From Thermoanaerobacterales bacterium (GTDB lineage: Bacteria > Bacillota > Thermosediminibacteria > Thermosediminibacterales > Tepidanaerobacteraceae): DNA of 64,000 bases. This document shows positions 40,245-49,258 of this stretch, one piece after another. The position numbers and the translations under genes were made by a program. Location: contig DUMA01000033.1 of assembly GCA_012840135.1 (NCBI GenBank), positions 16,011 through 80,010 of the forward strand, given 5' to 3'. Within the stretch, counting starts at the first letter, position 1; each line of letters begins with the position of its first letter. The notes under the pieces were generated by a model, which had not been told where the DNA came from, searched no databases, and worked only from the letters and a program-made list of their open reading frames with translations.

Positions 40245-41444
40245 CTATGCTTTTTCAGACTGTATTTCATATATCGTTTTCCCGAATTTATGATAATTAT
40301 CTATATTTATCTCTCCAATGCCAATACCATCAGGAATATATATCCTCCCCTGGCTGTCCATATTTATCTCTATTAGGTCATATCCCGGTCCATACCAGCG
40401 GCTGCTGGCCTCCACATCGGCGGGGTATTTAAAACCATTAAAGGAAGCAAGGGAAAGGATACTCATAGCCCCAATGCCGCTTTCGGGCATGGTGCCACCC
40501 CATACCGCTACGCCATTTTTTGATGCCAGGCTATATATCTTTAAAGCCTCCAGGAGGCCTCCTACTCTCTGTATTTTTATATTCCATATTCTGGATACTT
40601 CCAGTTCCAGTGCCTGGCTTGCAATTCTTTCAGATTTTAAAGATTCATCAAAACATATAGGAGTTTTTATCTCTTTGCTCAACAAGTAATGGTCCAGCAG
40701 GTCGTCGTGATGGAGGGGCTGCTCTAAAAAAAGGCAGTTTTGCTTGTCCATTTGTTTTAAGATGTTTAAGTGCTGTTTAATATCAAAAGATGCATTGGCA
40801 TCCACCCAGAAGGGAAAATCATTACCTATGACGCTCCTGGCCGTTTCTATAGCTTTTATATCCCATCCTGGTTTTATTTTGATCTTTATTCTTTGATACC
40901 CTTCATCAACATAGTTTTGAATCCAGCTCGCCAGAGTATCATAATTGCTATCTTCAGGGATTCCCACGGATGCTCCCGAAAGAATATAATTTTTACTTTC
41001 AAGATATTCTTCAGACACACCCAACTGTTTTAATTTGTAAAATATCAATTTTTTGAGGGATATATTGTTTTTTTTAGCTATCAAATCCCAGCAGGCGGTC
41101 TCTATGCCTGCTTTGGCGAAATTATTGCCCCGGATGCCGTCACTCAAAGTCTTGTTTAATTCTTCTATAGAACCAAATTTTCTTCCAATTATTCTAGGTA
41201 AAAGCCATTCTATGAGCATAGATTTTACCGAGGAAATAGTTTCAGATGAATAAAAAGGAGCTTCAAAAGGCGCCGATTCACCATATGCGATAATTCCTTC
41301 GTTACTTACAATCTCCACTATTAAGGATCTTCTACTGTAACTAATTCCTCCGCTTATTTGAAAAGGAATGGCATAGGGAATATTTATTTCTACAATCTTT
41401 GCACTTTGTATAGCAAATGATTCGTCGATTTGCAAAACTATCAC
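40245..41444 (-). CDS. Enolase superfamily, o-succinylbenzoate synthase/N-acylamino acid racemase-like
   Basis: KIKIKPGWD, WVDANASF, PICFDESL, GGTMPESGIG. Confidence 0.85.
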   Translation of the reverse strand: MIVLQIDESFAIQSAKIVEINIPYAIPFQISGGISYSRRSLIVEIVSNEGIIAYGESAPFEAPFYSSETISSVKSMLIEWLLPRIIGRKFGSIEELNKTLSDGIRGNNFAKAGIETACWDLIAKKNNISLKKLIFYKLKQLGVSEEYLESKNYILSGASVGIPEDSNYDTLASWIQNYVDEGYQRIKIKIKPGWDIKAIETARSVIGNDFPFWVDANASFDIKQHLNILKQMDKQNCLFLEQPLHHDDLLDHYLLSKEIKTPICFDESLKSERIASQALELEVSRIWNIKIQRVGGLLEALKIYSLASKNGVAVWGGTMPESGIGAMSILSLASFNGFKYPADVEASSRWYGPGYDLIEINMDSQGRIYIPDGIGIGEINIDNYHKFGKTIYEIQSEKA

Positions 41445-41463
41445 CCTATCTTTTTTAAGTTTA

Positions 41464-42798
41464 TTAAAGGAATTGCTCCCACATATTCACATATGAATTT
41501 TTATCGAATTGGGGTTTAAAGCTAGATTTAATTTTTTTACCTTTATCGGCGCCATCAAATAATAGATCGACAATCGTCATCGCCATGGCTTTTGCAGGAA
41601 TTATATATGCTGCTTCTAAATCAACTATTTTAAAATCTCTACTGTGAGCCGCTCCCAAAAATCCCCCTATAGTGGGCTGTATTACAGGAAGAATAGTGCT
41701 TAAATCACCTATATCAGTGGAGCCAATCATATCAACTCCATACACTATGTTTTCTTTCCCGACGAAGGGTCTAATATTGTCCTCAAAAAGTTTACTCATA
41801 AGTAGATTCTGATTTAAAGGCAAATAGCCGGGAAATTCCCTTATTTCTATCTCGGCACCTACCGCATAAGCCCCTGCCTTTAGAGCCCTGTTTACTTTGT
41901 GATTGGCTGAGACTACCGCATCGATGCTTCTTCCCCTTACATAGGTTTCCATTCTAACATCGGCAGGTACAATATTTACCAGATCTCCTCCCCTCGTTAT
42001 GATAGGATGGACCCTGATATGGTCCTCATCTTTAAAGGTTTCTCTCAATGCATGAATGCTCATAATTGAAATCATGGCAGCATTTAATGCATTGATACCT
42101 TCATGCGGTGCACCGCCAGCATGAGCTTCCTTACCTTTATAAATGACTGTTTTTCCTATAAATCCACTGCTTTTGCCTTTCAGGAAAACTTTTTTCCCCG
42201 GTGTATTTGCCTGAGAATGCACCATCATAGCCATATCGATATCATCAAAGGCCCCCAACCGGATTAATTCTTGCTTTCCTCCGAAAAATTTTATTTTCCC
42301 CTGGTTTTTTAGTTTCTCTCTGTACTCCAGCTCTACAAATTCTTCGGCAGGAACGGCCATAAATGCTACGTCACCATCCAGTTCGTTCATGGCACCTCCT
42401 GCTATAAGACCTATAGCGGCACCCAGCATGGATGCAATTTGAGCGTTATGTCCGCAAGAGTGAGCAGCACCTGTAATTGGATCAGCTTGAGGATGAGCAG
42501 GACATATGACCGCATCCATCTCCCCCAGTATAGCAACTGTTAGATCGTGGTTTCTTCCATGACACTGGGCTTTAACTCCAGTTATTGCAAGATTATCGAC
42601 AAAACTTATACCCAGTGAATTGAAAACTTGTTTTACTATCTTAGAAGTCTCTTCTTCCTTAAATCCCAGTTCCGGGTGTTTCAAGATACTTTCGCCAATC
42701 TCTATAATGTCACATCTATTTTTATCGATGGTATCACAGACTACTTTTTTTATCTGTTCTTTGGTCATCATTGTTCCCCTTCTTGCTTTTAAAGACAT
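41464..42798 (-). CDS. M20 family amidohydrolase
   Basis: LGEMDAVICPAHPQADPITGAAHSCGHNAQIASM. Confidence 0.9.
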   Translation of the reverse strand: MSLKARRGTMMTKEQIKKVVCDTIDKNRCDIIEIGESILKHPELGFKEEETSKIVKQVFNSLGISFVDNLAITGVKAQCHGRNHDLTVAILGEMDAVICPAHPQADPITGAAHSCGHNAQIASMLGAAIGLIAGGAMNELDGDVAFMAVPAEEFVELEYREKLKNQGKIKFFGGKQELIRLGAFDDIDMAMMVHSQANTPGKKVFLKGKSSGFIGKTVIYKGKEAHAGGAPHEGINALNAAMISIMSIHALRETFKDEDHIRVHPIITRGGDLVNIVPADVRMETYVRGRSIDAVVSANHKVNRALKAGAYAVGAEIEIREFPGYLPLNQNLLMSKLFEDNIRPFVGKENIVYGVDMIGSTDIGDLSTILPVIQPTIGGFLGAAHSRDFKIVDLEAAYIIPAKAMAMTIVDLLFDGADKGKKIKSSFKPQFDKNSYVNMWEQFL

Positions 42799-42850
42799 GT
42801 CTTTATATAGTCTTTAATTCTACACAAAATCAAAATTTCCTGCTAAACTT

Positions 42851-42874
42851 AAAAAAAATACCGCCTTTGGCGAT
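42851..42874 (-). terminator. Terminator of the hydrogenase-like gene
   Basis: ATCGCCAAAGGCGGTATTTTTTTT. Confidence 0.75.
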
Positions 42875-42894
42875 AAAAATATTTAGAAGTTTGA

Positions 42895-44187
42895 TCACAT
42901 CTTCGATGATTCAAGTTTTACTCTGTCTTTGTACTTATTAAAAAGTATATTCGCAGTCTCGTTGGATACCGCTTCCTTCACCCTGCTCTCCAGGGCGAAT
43001 CTATCCACCGCTCTCGCCCCTTCTTCGGGGTCCACTAGTTTTCCGGGGCCTCCCACACATCCTCCGATGCAGGCCATACCTTCCACAAAATTGGCCTCCG
43101 TGGTGCCTTCTTCCACCGCATCCAGTATCTGTTTGCACTCCTTTATGCCGTTGCCATGGCGGGCTTTGACATCGGTGCCCGGCCGAAGGTTTTTAATGCT
43201 GGCTATGATGGCTGCAGAAACTCCGCCAGTATGTCCATATATCCTTCCATCGTGGGAAGCATCGGTAATAAGTGATTTTACATCAATGTTTGCCGGGTCT
43301 ATTTTATAGGCTTCAAAGATTGCTGCCAGTTCCTCAAAGGTTAGCACACAGTCCACCGCATCTTTTAGCTCGGGCAGTTTTGCTTCAGTCTTTTTTGCAA
43401 TACAAGGCCCTATGAAAACCACCTTGGCGTTTTCATCTTCAGCCTTTATAAACCGGGCGATAGCCACCATGGGAGAAACCGAATCGGACACGAGACCTGC
43501 TATCTTCGGCCTGTATCCTTTGGCCATGCGGACAAAAGGCGGACAGCAGCAAGAGGTAATCATGAACTTATCTCCCCGATCCATACGTCGCAAAAATTCT
43601 TCCGCCTCTTTCACCGTAATCATGTCGGCTCCAAGAGCCACTTCCAGCACATCGTAAAATCCCAGCATTAAAAGGGCGGTCTTTAACTGTTCTTCACTCG
43701 TCTTTCTCCCAAACTGCCCGGCAAAAGCCGGTGCCAGCACAGCGTATACCCTTTTGTGCTTTTTTATGAGGTTTATGGTCTGGGCTATCTCCGCCTTATC
43801 GGTTATTGCTCCTTCCGGGCAGGCAATGATGCAAAGGCCGCATGAGAGGCACCTGTCTATATCTACCGCAGGCTTTCCCCTTTCATCCATGCGGAGGGCG
43901 CCGGGCTCGCAGGACATGCTGCAAGCGCAGTCCTCCTTATATCCTTCACAGGCCTTTTCTATGATAGATATAAATGGGAAATCTACCTCTTGAGGAATCT
44001 CGCCCTTTTCGAAGGTGCCAAGGGCTGCCCTCACCCTGGCCTCGGCTTCTTCCCGGCTTATTTCTCCTCCAAGGGAATCCATTACCGCACCGTATACATC
44101 CTGAAGATTATCCAGCTTTCTGGCGTGTTCGGCCACCAGCCTGTATATCCTGCGCCTCAATTTTATTTTTTCTTCCTTCATATTCAT
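42895..44187 (-). CDS. [FeFe]-hydrogenase-like protein with N-terminal ferredoxin domain
   Basis: CLSCGLCIIACP; TSCCCPPF, GPCIAKKTE, EGMACIGGCVGG H-cluster-type motifs; start trimmed to MNMKEEK. Confidence 0.88.
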   Translation of the reverse strand: MNMKEEKIKLRRRIYRLVAEHARKLDNLQDVYGAVMDSLGGEISREEAEARVRAALGTFEKGEIPQEVDFPFISIIEKACEGYKEDCACSMSCEPGALRMDERGKPAVDIDRCLSCGLCIIACPEGAITDKAEIAQTINLIKKHKRVYAVLAPAFAGQFGRKTSEEQLKTALLMLGFYDVLEVALGADMITVKEAEEFLRRMDRGDKFMITSCCCPPFVRMAKGYRPKIAGLVSDSVSPMVAIARFIKAEDENAKVVFIGPCIAKKTEAKLPELKDAVDCVLTFEELAAIFEAYKIDPANIDVKSLITDASHDGRIYGHTGGVSAAIIASIKNLRPGTDVKARHGNGIKECKQILDAVEEGTTEANFVEGMACIGGCVGGPGKLVDPEEGARAVDRFALESRVKEAVSNETANILFNKYKDRVKLESSKM

Positions 44188-44262
44188 TACCTCTCTTTCA
44201 AGCAATAATACATCAGTCAATAAAATACTAACATAAAATACCATAGCCCACAAGTTTTGCAT

Positions 44263-44293
44263 AAAAAAAGAGGGTGCCTTTATAAAGCACCCT
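44263..44293 (-). terminator. Terminator immediately after the candidate selenoprotein stop codon
   Basis: GGGTGCTTTATAAAGGCACCCTCTTTTTTT. Confidence 0.9.
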
Positions 44294-44582
44294 ACTCTTC
44301 TAAAAATGTCAGATGCTGCCATCCGTATTCGGGCAACATAAATTTCAGCTCTTTTGAACCGGGCTCCAGTTTATTTAAGACTTCATTGTCCACGTATATT
44401 TCTATGTCTTCTTCCACTTTAAATTTTACATACTCATCCTGCTTTTCCGGTTTGCCCGCCAGACCTGACGGGGCATAGAAGGCATTTCATCACCCGTGGA
44501 TGTTCAATCGCTTTGTGATATTCATTACACCGCCACGCTCCCTGATGTAGTTCTTCAACCATGAGGAAGTATCCGCCTTCAT
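44292..44582 (-). CDS. Candidate selenoprotein of unknown family with tandem in-frame UGA codons
   Basis: ATG after AGGAGG; MKADTSSWLKNYIRERGGVMNITKRLNIHG-UU-NAFYAPSGLAGKPEKQDEYVKFKVEEDIEIYVDNEVLNKLEPGSKELKFMLPEYGWQHLTFLEE*; SECIS-like hairpin at 44453-44475. Confidence 0.65.
44453..44475 (-). promoter_or_regulatory. Putative bacterial SECIS hairpin
   Basis: UGCCC(C)GUC-AGGUCU-GGCGGGCA; bulged C, AGGUCU loop; loop GGU 25-27 nt from second UGA. Confidence 0.65.
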
Positions 44583-44655
44583 ACAGCATCCTCCTTTGTC
44601 TGATTTACAGCACCGCTATCGATGCACGGGTAAAATTCTATCTTCGACCTCTTCA

Positions 44656-44853
44656 TCAGCCGCCGCTCATGATGTGAACAACGTCAACATTATCTCCGTC
44701 CTTTAACATGTATGTGGCATACTGGTCCTTGGGCACGACCCGACCGTTCACTATCACGGTTATCATCCGGAAAGTGTATTTCTTTTTTTGCAAAACATCT
44801 TCTACAGTCATTCCTTCCTGGTATTCCATGTTTTCCTTGTTTACTTTTATCAA
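44656..44853 (-). CDS. MoaD/ThiS-like sulfur carrier protein
   Basis: 65 aa beta-grasp-like, ends in GG. Confidence 0.85.
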   Translation of the reverse strand: MIKVNKENMEYQEGMTVEDVLQKKKYTFRMITVIVNGRVVPKDQYATYMLKDGDNVDVVHIMSGG

Positions 44854-44942
44854 TATACGTCACCACCTTGTTGCGGATACGATCTTCATAGCCATTTTTC
44901 TATGCTTGCAAAATGTCTTTCAGCAATGCATATCATTGACAT

Positions 44943-47099
44943 TTATTGATATTTGCTGATAAGTTCCACCACATCCGGAAAATCGATGCCCAGTTTTTTC
45001 ACAGTCTCCAGAGTGGGCACTCCGTCCGGCGTCCAGCCCTTGCGCCTGTAAACAGCATCACACAGTTTTTGATACTGGTCTTCCCTGTATTCCCTCAGCA
45101 TCTTTATTTTTTCTTCAACGGTTTTACCTTCTATATCGTATCCAAGTTCTTTCAACTGTTTATCGTACCTTTCCGCTCTGGACTCATATTCTTCTTTTGT
45201 CACGGGACCCATGAACCGATAAGGCGGAATATCGTATTTTCTTGTCCCGTAGCCCATTTTAAGGTTAAAAATCCTCTGGAAATTATAAACTCTTTCTGAC
45301 TGCAGTATCAGTTCTTCTTTCGTAATGTTCTTACCGGTAACCCCGTTAAATATATCCACATAGTTCCTCACGTGTTCTGGAACTTTTGCAGGTTCATCGG
45401 TAAGCCCGTTGTCCGCAGGCTCGATATCATTCCACGGCAGTTTGCAAAGGCCGTTTAATCCGAACCATGTGCGGAACATGGGGAAATAATACAGCGCCTG
45501 AGCCTTATCCTCAAAAGTCGGAATCTGTTTGTTCACCATATCCATAAATATGAGCCATGCCTCATCATGCTGCGGCCCCTTATTGGCCAGCGCATATCCT
45601 CCCTGCTGAGCCAGGGATTCCTTGCTTACATACTGTGAGCATTCCAGACCTTTGACTTCCATCCCTATATCGTTGACCAGGCCGGGGTCCGCTCCGTATT
45701 CCTCCACAAAGATTTTCTTCATGCGCCGTACGCCCTGGCCGGCAATCCTGCCAAAGCCATAGCCGTTACCCATCTGATGAATCAGTTCCATTGCCGCTTC
45801 TTTATTGCCGAATTTAAGTTCCAGACCGCCGGTTATTTCTTTGTTTATAATTCCCCTTTCATAGCATTCCATGACAAAAGCCATTAACGTTCCTGTGGAA
45901 ATGCTGTCGATACCGTACGTGTCACAATAAAAGTTGGCTTCGATCACATATTCGGGATCAAATATACCGCAGTTGGCACCCAGACCTGCTATGGTTTCAT
46001 ATTCGGCTGCATCCACACATACTTTTTGCCCTTTATATGGACCTGTCTTTAGCTCGAAATTATCCACCGCTTTGGCACAAGCCATGGAGCAGCCGTACCA
46101 GCAGCCGTCCGGCAGGCCCTGGGTAAAGTACTTTTTGAATACATCCGAACTTAATTTTATGGCATCGGGATGAGAACCGTACTGGAAATTCATAACAGGA
46201 AGCAGATCATAGTCGTTCATTATTTCCGTCAGGTGCGCCGTCCCCACTTCTCTCATGCGGTTTTGTACCTTATCCAGATCATGGATTTCCCTGTGGAGTC
46301 TGAGGCCTGCGTTTATTATTTTCTCTTTATCGGCAGGACCATTGGTATCTCCCTTCACACCGGTGTACTTTACCACCAGAGCTTTTATCTTTTTATCCCT
46401 GAAAACAGTACCTATACCGCCTCTTCCTGCCTGTTTCAATCTGGGCACTCCGCGCTTTAAATCAAAGAAAGAAAAGTTGAGCAATCCTATCAGAGTGTTT
46501 TCCGCTCCGCGCCCTGCCGAGACCACCGCCACATTCCTTTTGTCCTCTTCAGAATCGGCGTACATGGCAGTAAATTGCTCTGCCGCCAAATGAGAGTCTA
46601 CAGCTTCTTCAGGAGCTTCCTCAATGGTTACATAACCATTGTTTCCATCAATATATATAATTACATCTTTTTCGGCCTTGCCCTGTATTTCAAGGGCATC
46701 CCATCCTGAAAACTTCAAGAGGGGTCCGAAATATCCCCCTACATTGGAATCAATTACGGTACCCGTAATAGGAGAAAGGCTTACCACCAGAGACTTGCCC
46801 GCTCCGGGGTACTGAGTGATTCCCCCTATAGGTCCCGTGGAGATTATTATCTCATTCTCCGGGTCGTTCCATTTGGTTTCACTAGTGACGGCATTCCACA
46901 AATACCACAACCCGAACCCCCTGCCGCCGATGAAAATATCTTTCATCTGCTGGGTTACTGGTTTTGACTTTATGGTGTTGTCACATAGATTTATATAAAG
47001 GGTCCGGTTGGTATAACCCTTCTGGACTTTTCCCAACTCATAATCCATTCTCGCCAGAAGCCTATGAGCTTTTTTCATTTCGATTACGTTCTCCACCAT
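44943..47099 (-). CDS. Aldehyde ferredoxin oxidoreductase family protein
   Basis: IFIGGRGFGLWYLWN; GPIGGITQYPGAGKS; AOR family domains. Confidence 0.95.
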   Translation of the reverse strand: MVENVIEMKKAHRLLARMDYELGKVQKGYTNRTLYINLCDNTIKSKPVTQQMKDIFIGGRGFGLWYLWNAVTSETKWNDPENEIIISTGPIGGITQYPGAGKSLVVSLSPITGTVIDSNVGGYFGPLLKFSGWDALEIQGKAEKDVIIYIDGNNGYVTIEEAPEEAVDSHLAAEQFTAMYADSEEDKRNVAVVSAGRGAENTLIGLLNFSFFDLKRGVPRLKQAGRGGIGTVFRDKKIKALVVKYTGVKGDTNGPADKEKIINAGLRLHREIHDLDKVQNRMREVGTAHLTEIMNDYDLLPVMNFQYGSHPDAIKLSSDVFKKYFTQGLPDGCWYGCSMACAKAVDNFELKTGPYKGQKVCVDAAEYETIAGLGANCGIFDPEYVIEANFYCDTYGIDSISTGTLMAFVMECYERGIINKEITGGLELKFGNKEAAMELIHQMGNGYGFGRIAGQGVRRMKKIFVEEYGADPGLVNDIGMEVKGLECSQYVSKESLAQQGGYALANKGPQHDEAWLIFMDMVNKQIPTFEDKAQALYYFPMFRTWFGLNGLCKLPWNDIEPADNGLTDEPAKVPEHVRNYVDIFNGVTGKNITKEELILQSERVYNFQRIFNLKMGYGTRKYDIPPYRFMGPVTKEEYESRAERYDKQLKELGYDIEGKTVEEKIKMLREYREDQYQKLCDAVYRRKGWTPDGVPTLETVKKLGIDFPDVVELISKYQ

Positions 47100-47118
47100 T
47101 TTAACACCTCCGCTTAGT

Positions 47119-47511
47119 TTATTTTTCATCCATGTAAATGGCACCTGTGGGACATACTCTCGTACATGCACCGCAGGCAATGCATTTTATAGGCTCGTTT
47201 ATGTCCGGATGAGTAAACATGGCATTGTTTGGACAAAAGCCTACGCAGATGTAGCATCCGACGCACTTTTTGTCATCAACCCTTACAGCACCATTTTTGG
47301 CCTGGTACATCGCTTCCGTGTTGCAAACCGGTATGCATTCGCCGCAGTGGTTGCAGACAAAGATCTCATAGCTTCCCGATTTTTCAGCCTTTTCTTTGAT
47401 TCTTATAGCCGACTTTTTCGGGTCTTCGACCCTGTAGAGGACTTTGGAACATGCCGTCATGCATGCTCCGCAACCGTTGCAGAGTTCGGGTTTCGTCTTT
47501 ACAATCTTCAA
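47119..47511 (-). CDS. Polyferredoxin-type 4Fe-4S protein associated with AOR
   Basis: CNGCGACMTAC, CNHCGECIPVC, CVGCYICVGFC, CIACGACTRVC. Confidence 0.93.
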   Translation of the reverse strand: MKIVKTKPELCNGCGACMTACSKVLYRVEDPKKSAIRIKEKAEKSGSYEIFVCNHCGECIPVCNTEAMYQAKNGAVRVDDKKCVGCYICVGFCPNNAMFTHPDINEPIKCIACGACTRVCPTGAIYMDEK

Positions 47512-47734
47512 AGTAAGTCACCCCCAAAAGATTCATATTTTTTCTTTTTGGTTAATTTTTTATTATTATAATATTTTGATATATTAAAAAGACAAAATCT
47601 AGGTTACTTAGTAGTCCGGTTAAATAACAAATCTTTTTAACCTCTTATTATTTTATTCTATATGTTTTCTATTTTTCCTTCTAATAAAAAAAATATTTTT
47701 AAAGCTCTATATTTAAATTTAATGGTATTAAGAA

Positions 47735-47757
47735 GGCGACAGGTTTTTCCTGTCGCC
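47735..47757. terminator. Terminator of folT
   Basis: GGCGACAGGTTTTTCCTGTCGCC. Confidence 0.65.
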
Positions 47758-47768
47758 CACGCTTTCTA

Positions 47769-48302
47769 CTATCTTGCATCATAATGTAAAACCATATATA
47801 TCCTTTTTAGTAGCACTTCCGTAAATAGAGCGTAAACCGGGACGTGTATGGCCTGCCCTATAATCCTTGCCGGAAGTGTAACAGCCATCGGAATCTTGAA
47901 GAGTATCTGCAGAAAATACGGCACAAGGATTATCGATGTAATTATCTGGCCGATGCTGATGGCCAGTAAAAGCTGCCAGAAAGAGGGGATTGGTTTTTTA
48001 GCCGGTGCAAGTATCACCGCAGGAATTATGCCGGTAAGAGCTGATGTCAGAGTAAAATGTGGCATATACGGCCCCATGGGATTGATGTAATAGCCGATTA
48101 CATCGCCAATGGCGCCCACAATGCCTCCTGCTGCAGGTCCCATCATGATTCCCGCAAGGATTATCGGAAACCCTCCAAAGCCAATCCTTATACCTTCCAC
48201 GCTGCCGATACTCAGCCTTATGCTGGCAACCCTTGTTAGCACTATATTTAGGCCAACCAGCAAGGCCATAAAGACTAGGTCTCTTGTAGCAATCCTTTTC
48301 AT
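47769..48302 (-). CDS. folT: ECF transporter S component, folate family
   Basis: ECF-S signature plus upstream THF riboswitch. Confidence 0.88.
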   Translation of the reverse strand: MKRIATRDLVFMALLVGLNIVLTRVASIRLSIGSVEGIRIGFGGFPIILAGIMMGPAAGGIVGAIGDVIGYYINPMGPYMPHFTLTSALTGIIPAVILAPAKKPIPSFWQLLLAISIGQIITSIILVPYFLQILFKIPMAVTLPARIIGQAIHVPVYALFTEVLLKRIYMVLHYDAR

Positions 48303-48373
48303 TTTAAGCCTCCTTCCACCTTTTATTGGGTATGGCAGAACTGCCACACCAGTGGAAAAAAGGCTCATTGATG

Positions 48374-48480
48374 TGGCAGCGAACGCGGTGGCCCACCGCA
48401 AGTCAGGCCAAATGCCAGACTTTTCGTCCGGAGGCAACGTCCCATCCTCCGGCACTTGACGCGGGACACCTACTCTGCAA
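48374..48480 (-). promoter_or_regulatory. Tetrahydrofolate (THF) riboswitch
   Basis: GCAGAGTAGGTGTCCCGCGTCAAGTGCCGGAGGATGGGACGTTGCCTCCGGACGAA...GCGGTGGGCCACCGCGTTCGCTGC. Confidence 0.88.
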
Positions 48481-48532
48481 GTTCGTTAATATTTTATCAT
48501 TCTCTTTATTTTTTTGCAACATAAATTTGATG

Positions 48533-48570
48533 CAGGTGTAAAAACTCCGGCGTTTGTGGTTCGTGACGGC
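48533..48570. repeat. Intergenic direct repeat R1
   Basis: CAGGTGTAAAAACTCCGGCGTTTGTGGTTCGTGACGGC. Confidence 0.6.
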
Positions 48571-48598
48571 AAAACGACTTTTTAAACCCAAATCAAAT

Positions 48599-49225
48599 TT
48601 ATAAGCTTTCCATTACTTTTTGATAGATTTCATCGGCTATTCGTGATCCTTCCAAAAGCAATTGCTTCCCTTTCTTTTCAAACTCATCCACGAATTTGGA
48701 GTCTTTAATGCTGTTCAAATTGATCTTCACATTGAGCCACCCGCCATGGAGGGCTGCTTTCAGGCACAGGGCGCCTACTCCCAGATCGCTTACAGCAGCT
48801 TTATTGGAGTTCCCCAGAGCCTTTTCATGCAGATGCAAGGCCCTGACACACTCCTGCATTATGGAAAAAGGCACCAGGGTAGCATCCATTAAAGCCTTTT
48901 GCATAGCTTCACTTCTTTTAGCCTTCTGCTCTTCGGTGTCTTTAGGCATTTTGAAGACTTTGGCCACACCGTTGAAAGCATCCGTATCTTTATCAATAAG
49001 TGAAATCAGGGAATCTTGCAGTTTCTGCCCTTCTTCGATTATTTCCCGCATGAGGGGCTCCATGTCATGAAATCCCTTTTTGCCCACTGTGAGATTTGCC
49101 ACCATGGAAGATAGGGCATTGCCGATGGCTCCCACCAGGGCCGAAGCTGCACCTCCCCCCGGTGCGGGTTCTTTTGAAGCAAGGACGGAAATAAAGTCTT
49201 TGATATTATACTCGGAAAGTAACAT
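48599..49225 (-). CDS. fchA: Formiminotetrahydrofolate cyclodeaminase
   Basis: FISVLASKEPAPGGGAASALVGAIGNALSSMVANLT. Confidence 0.95.
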   Translation of the reverse strand: MLLSEYNIKDFISVLASKEPAPGGGAASALVGAIGNALSSMVANLTVGKKGFHDMEPLMREIIEEGQKLQDSLISLIDKDTDAFNGVAKVFKMPKDTEEQKAKRSEAMQKALMDATLVPFSIMQECVRALHLHEKALGNSNKAAVSDLGVGALCLKAALHGGWLNVKINLNSIKDSKFVDEFEKKGKQLLLEGSRIADEIYQKVMESL

Positions 49226-49258
49226 AAAAGCCTCCTTTATCTTATAATATCTTTTCTT

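Noticed and set aside
44292-44582. Candidate selenoprotein region as a simple pseudogene
   Set aside because: Frame is maintained through both UGAs with a normal RBS, terminator at the stop codon and a SECIS-like loop; decay would more likely leave frameshifts. Kept as a hypothesis, not proven.
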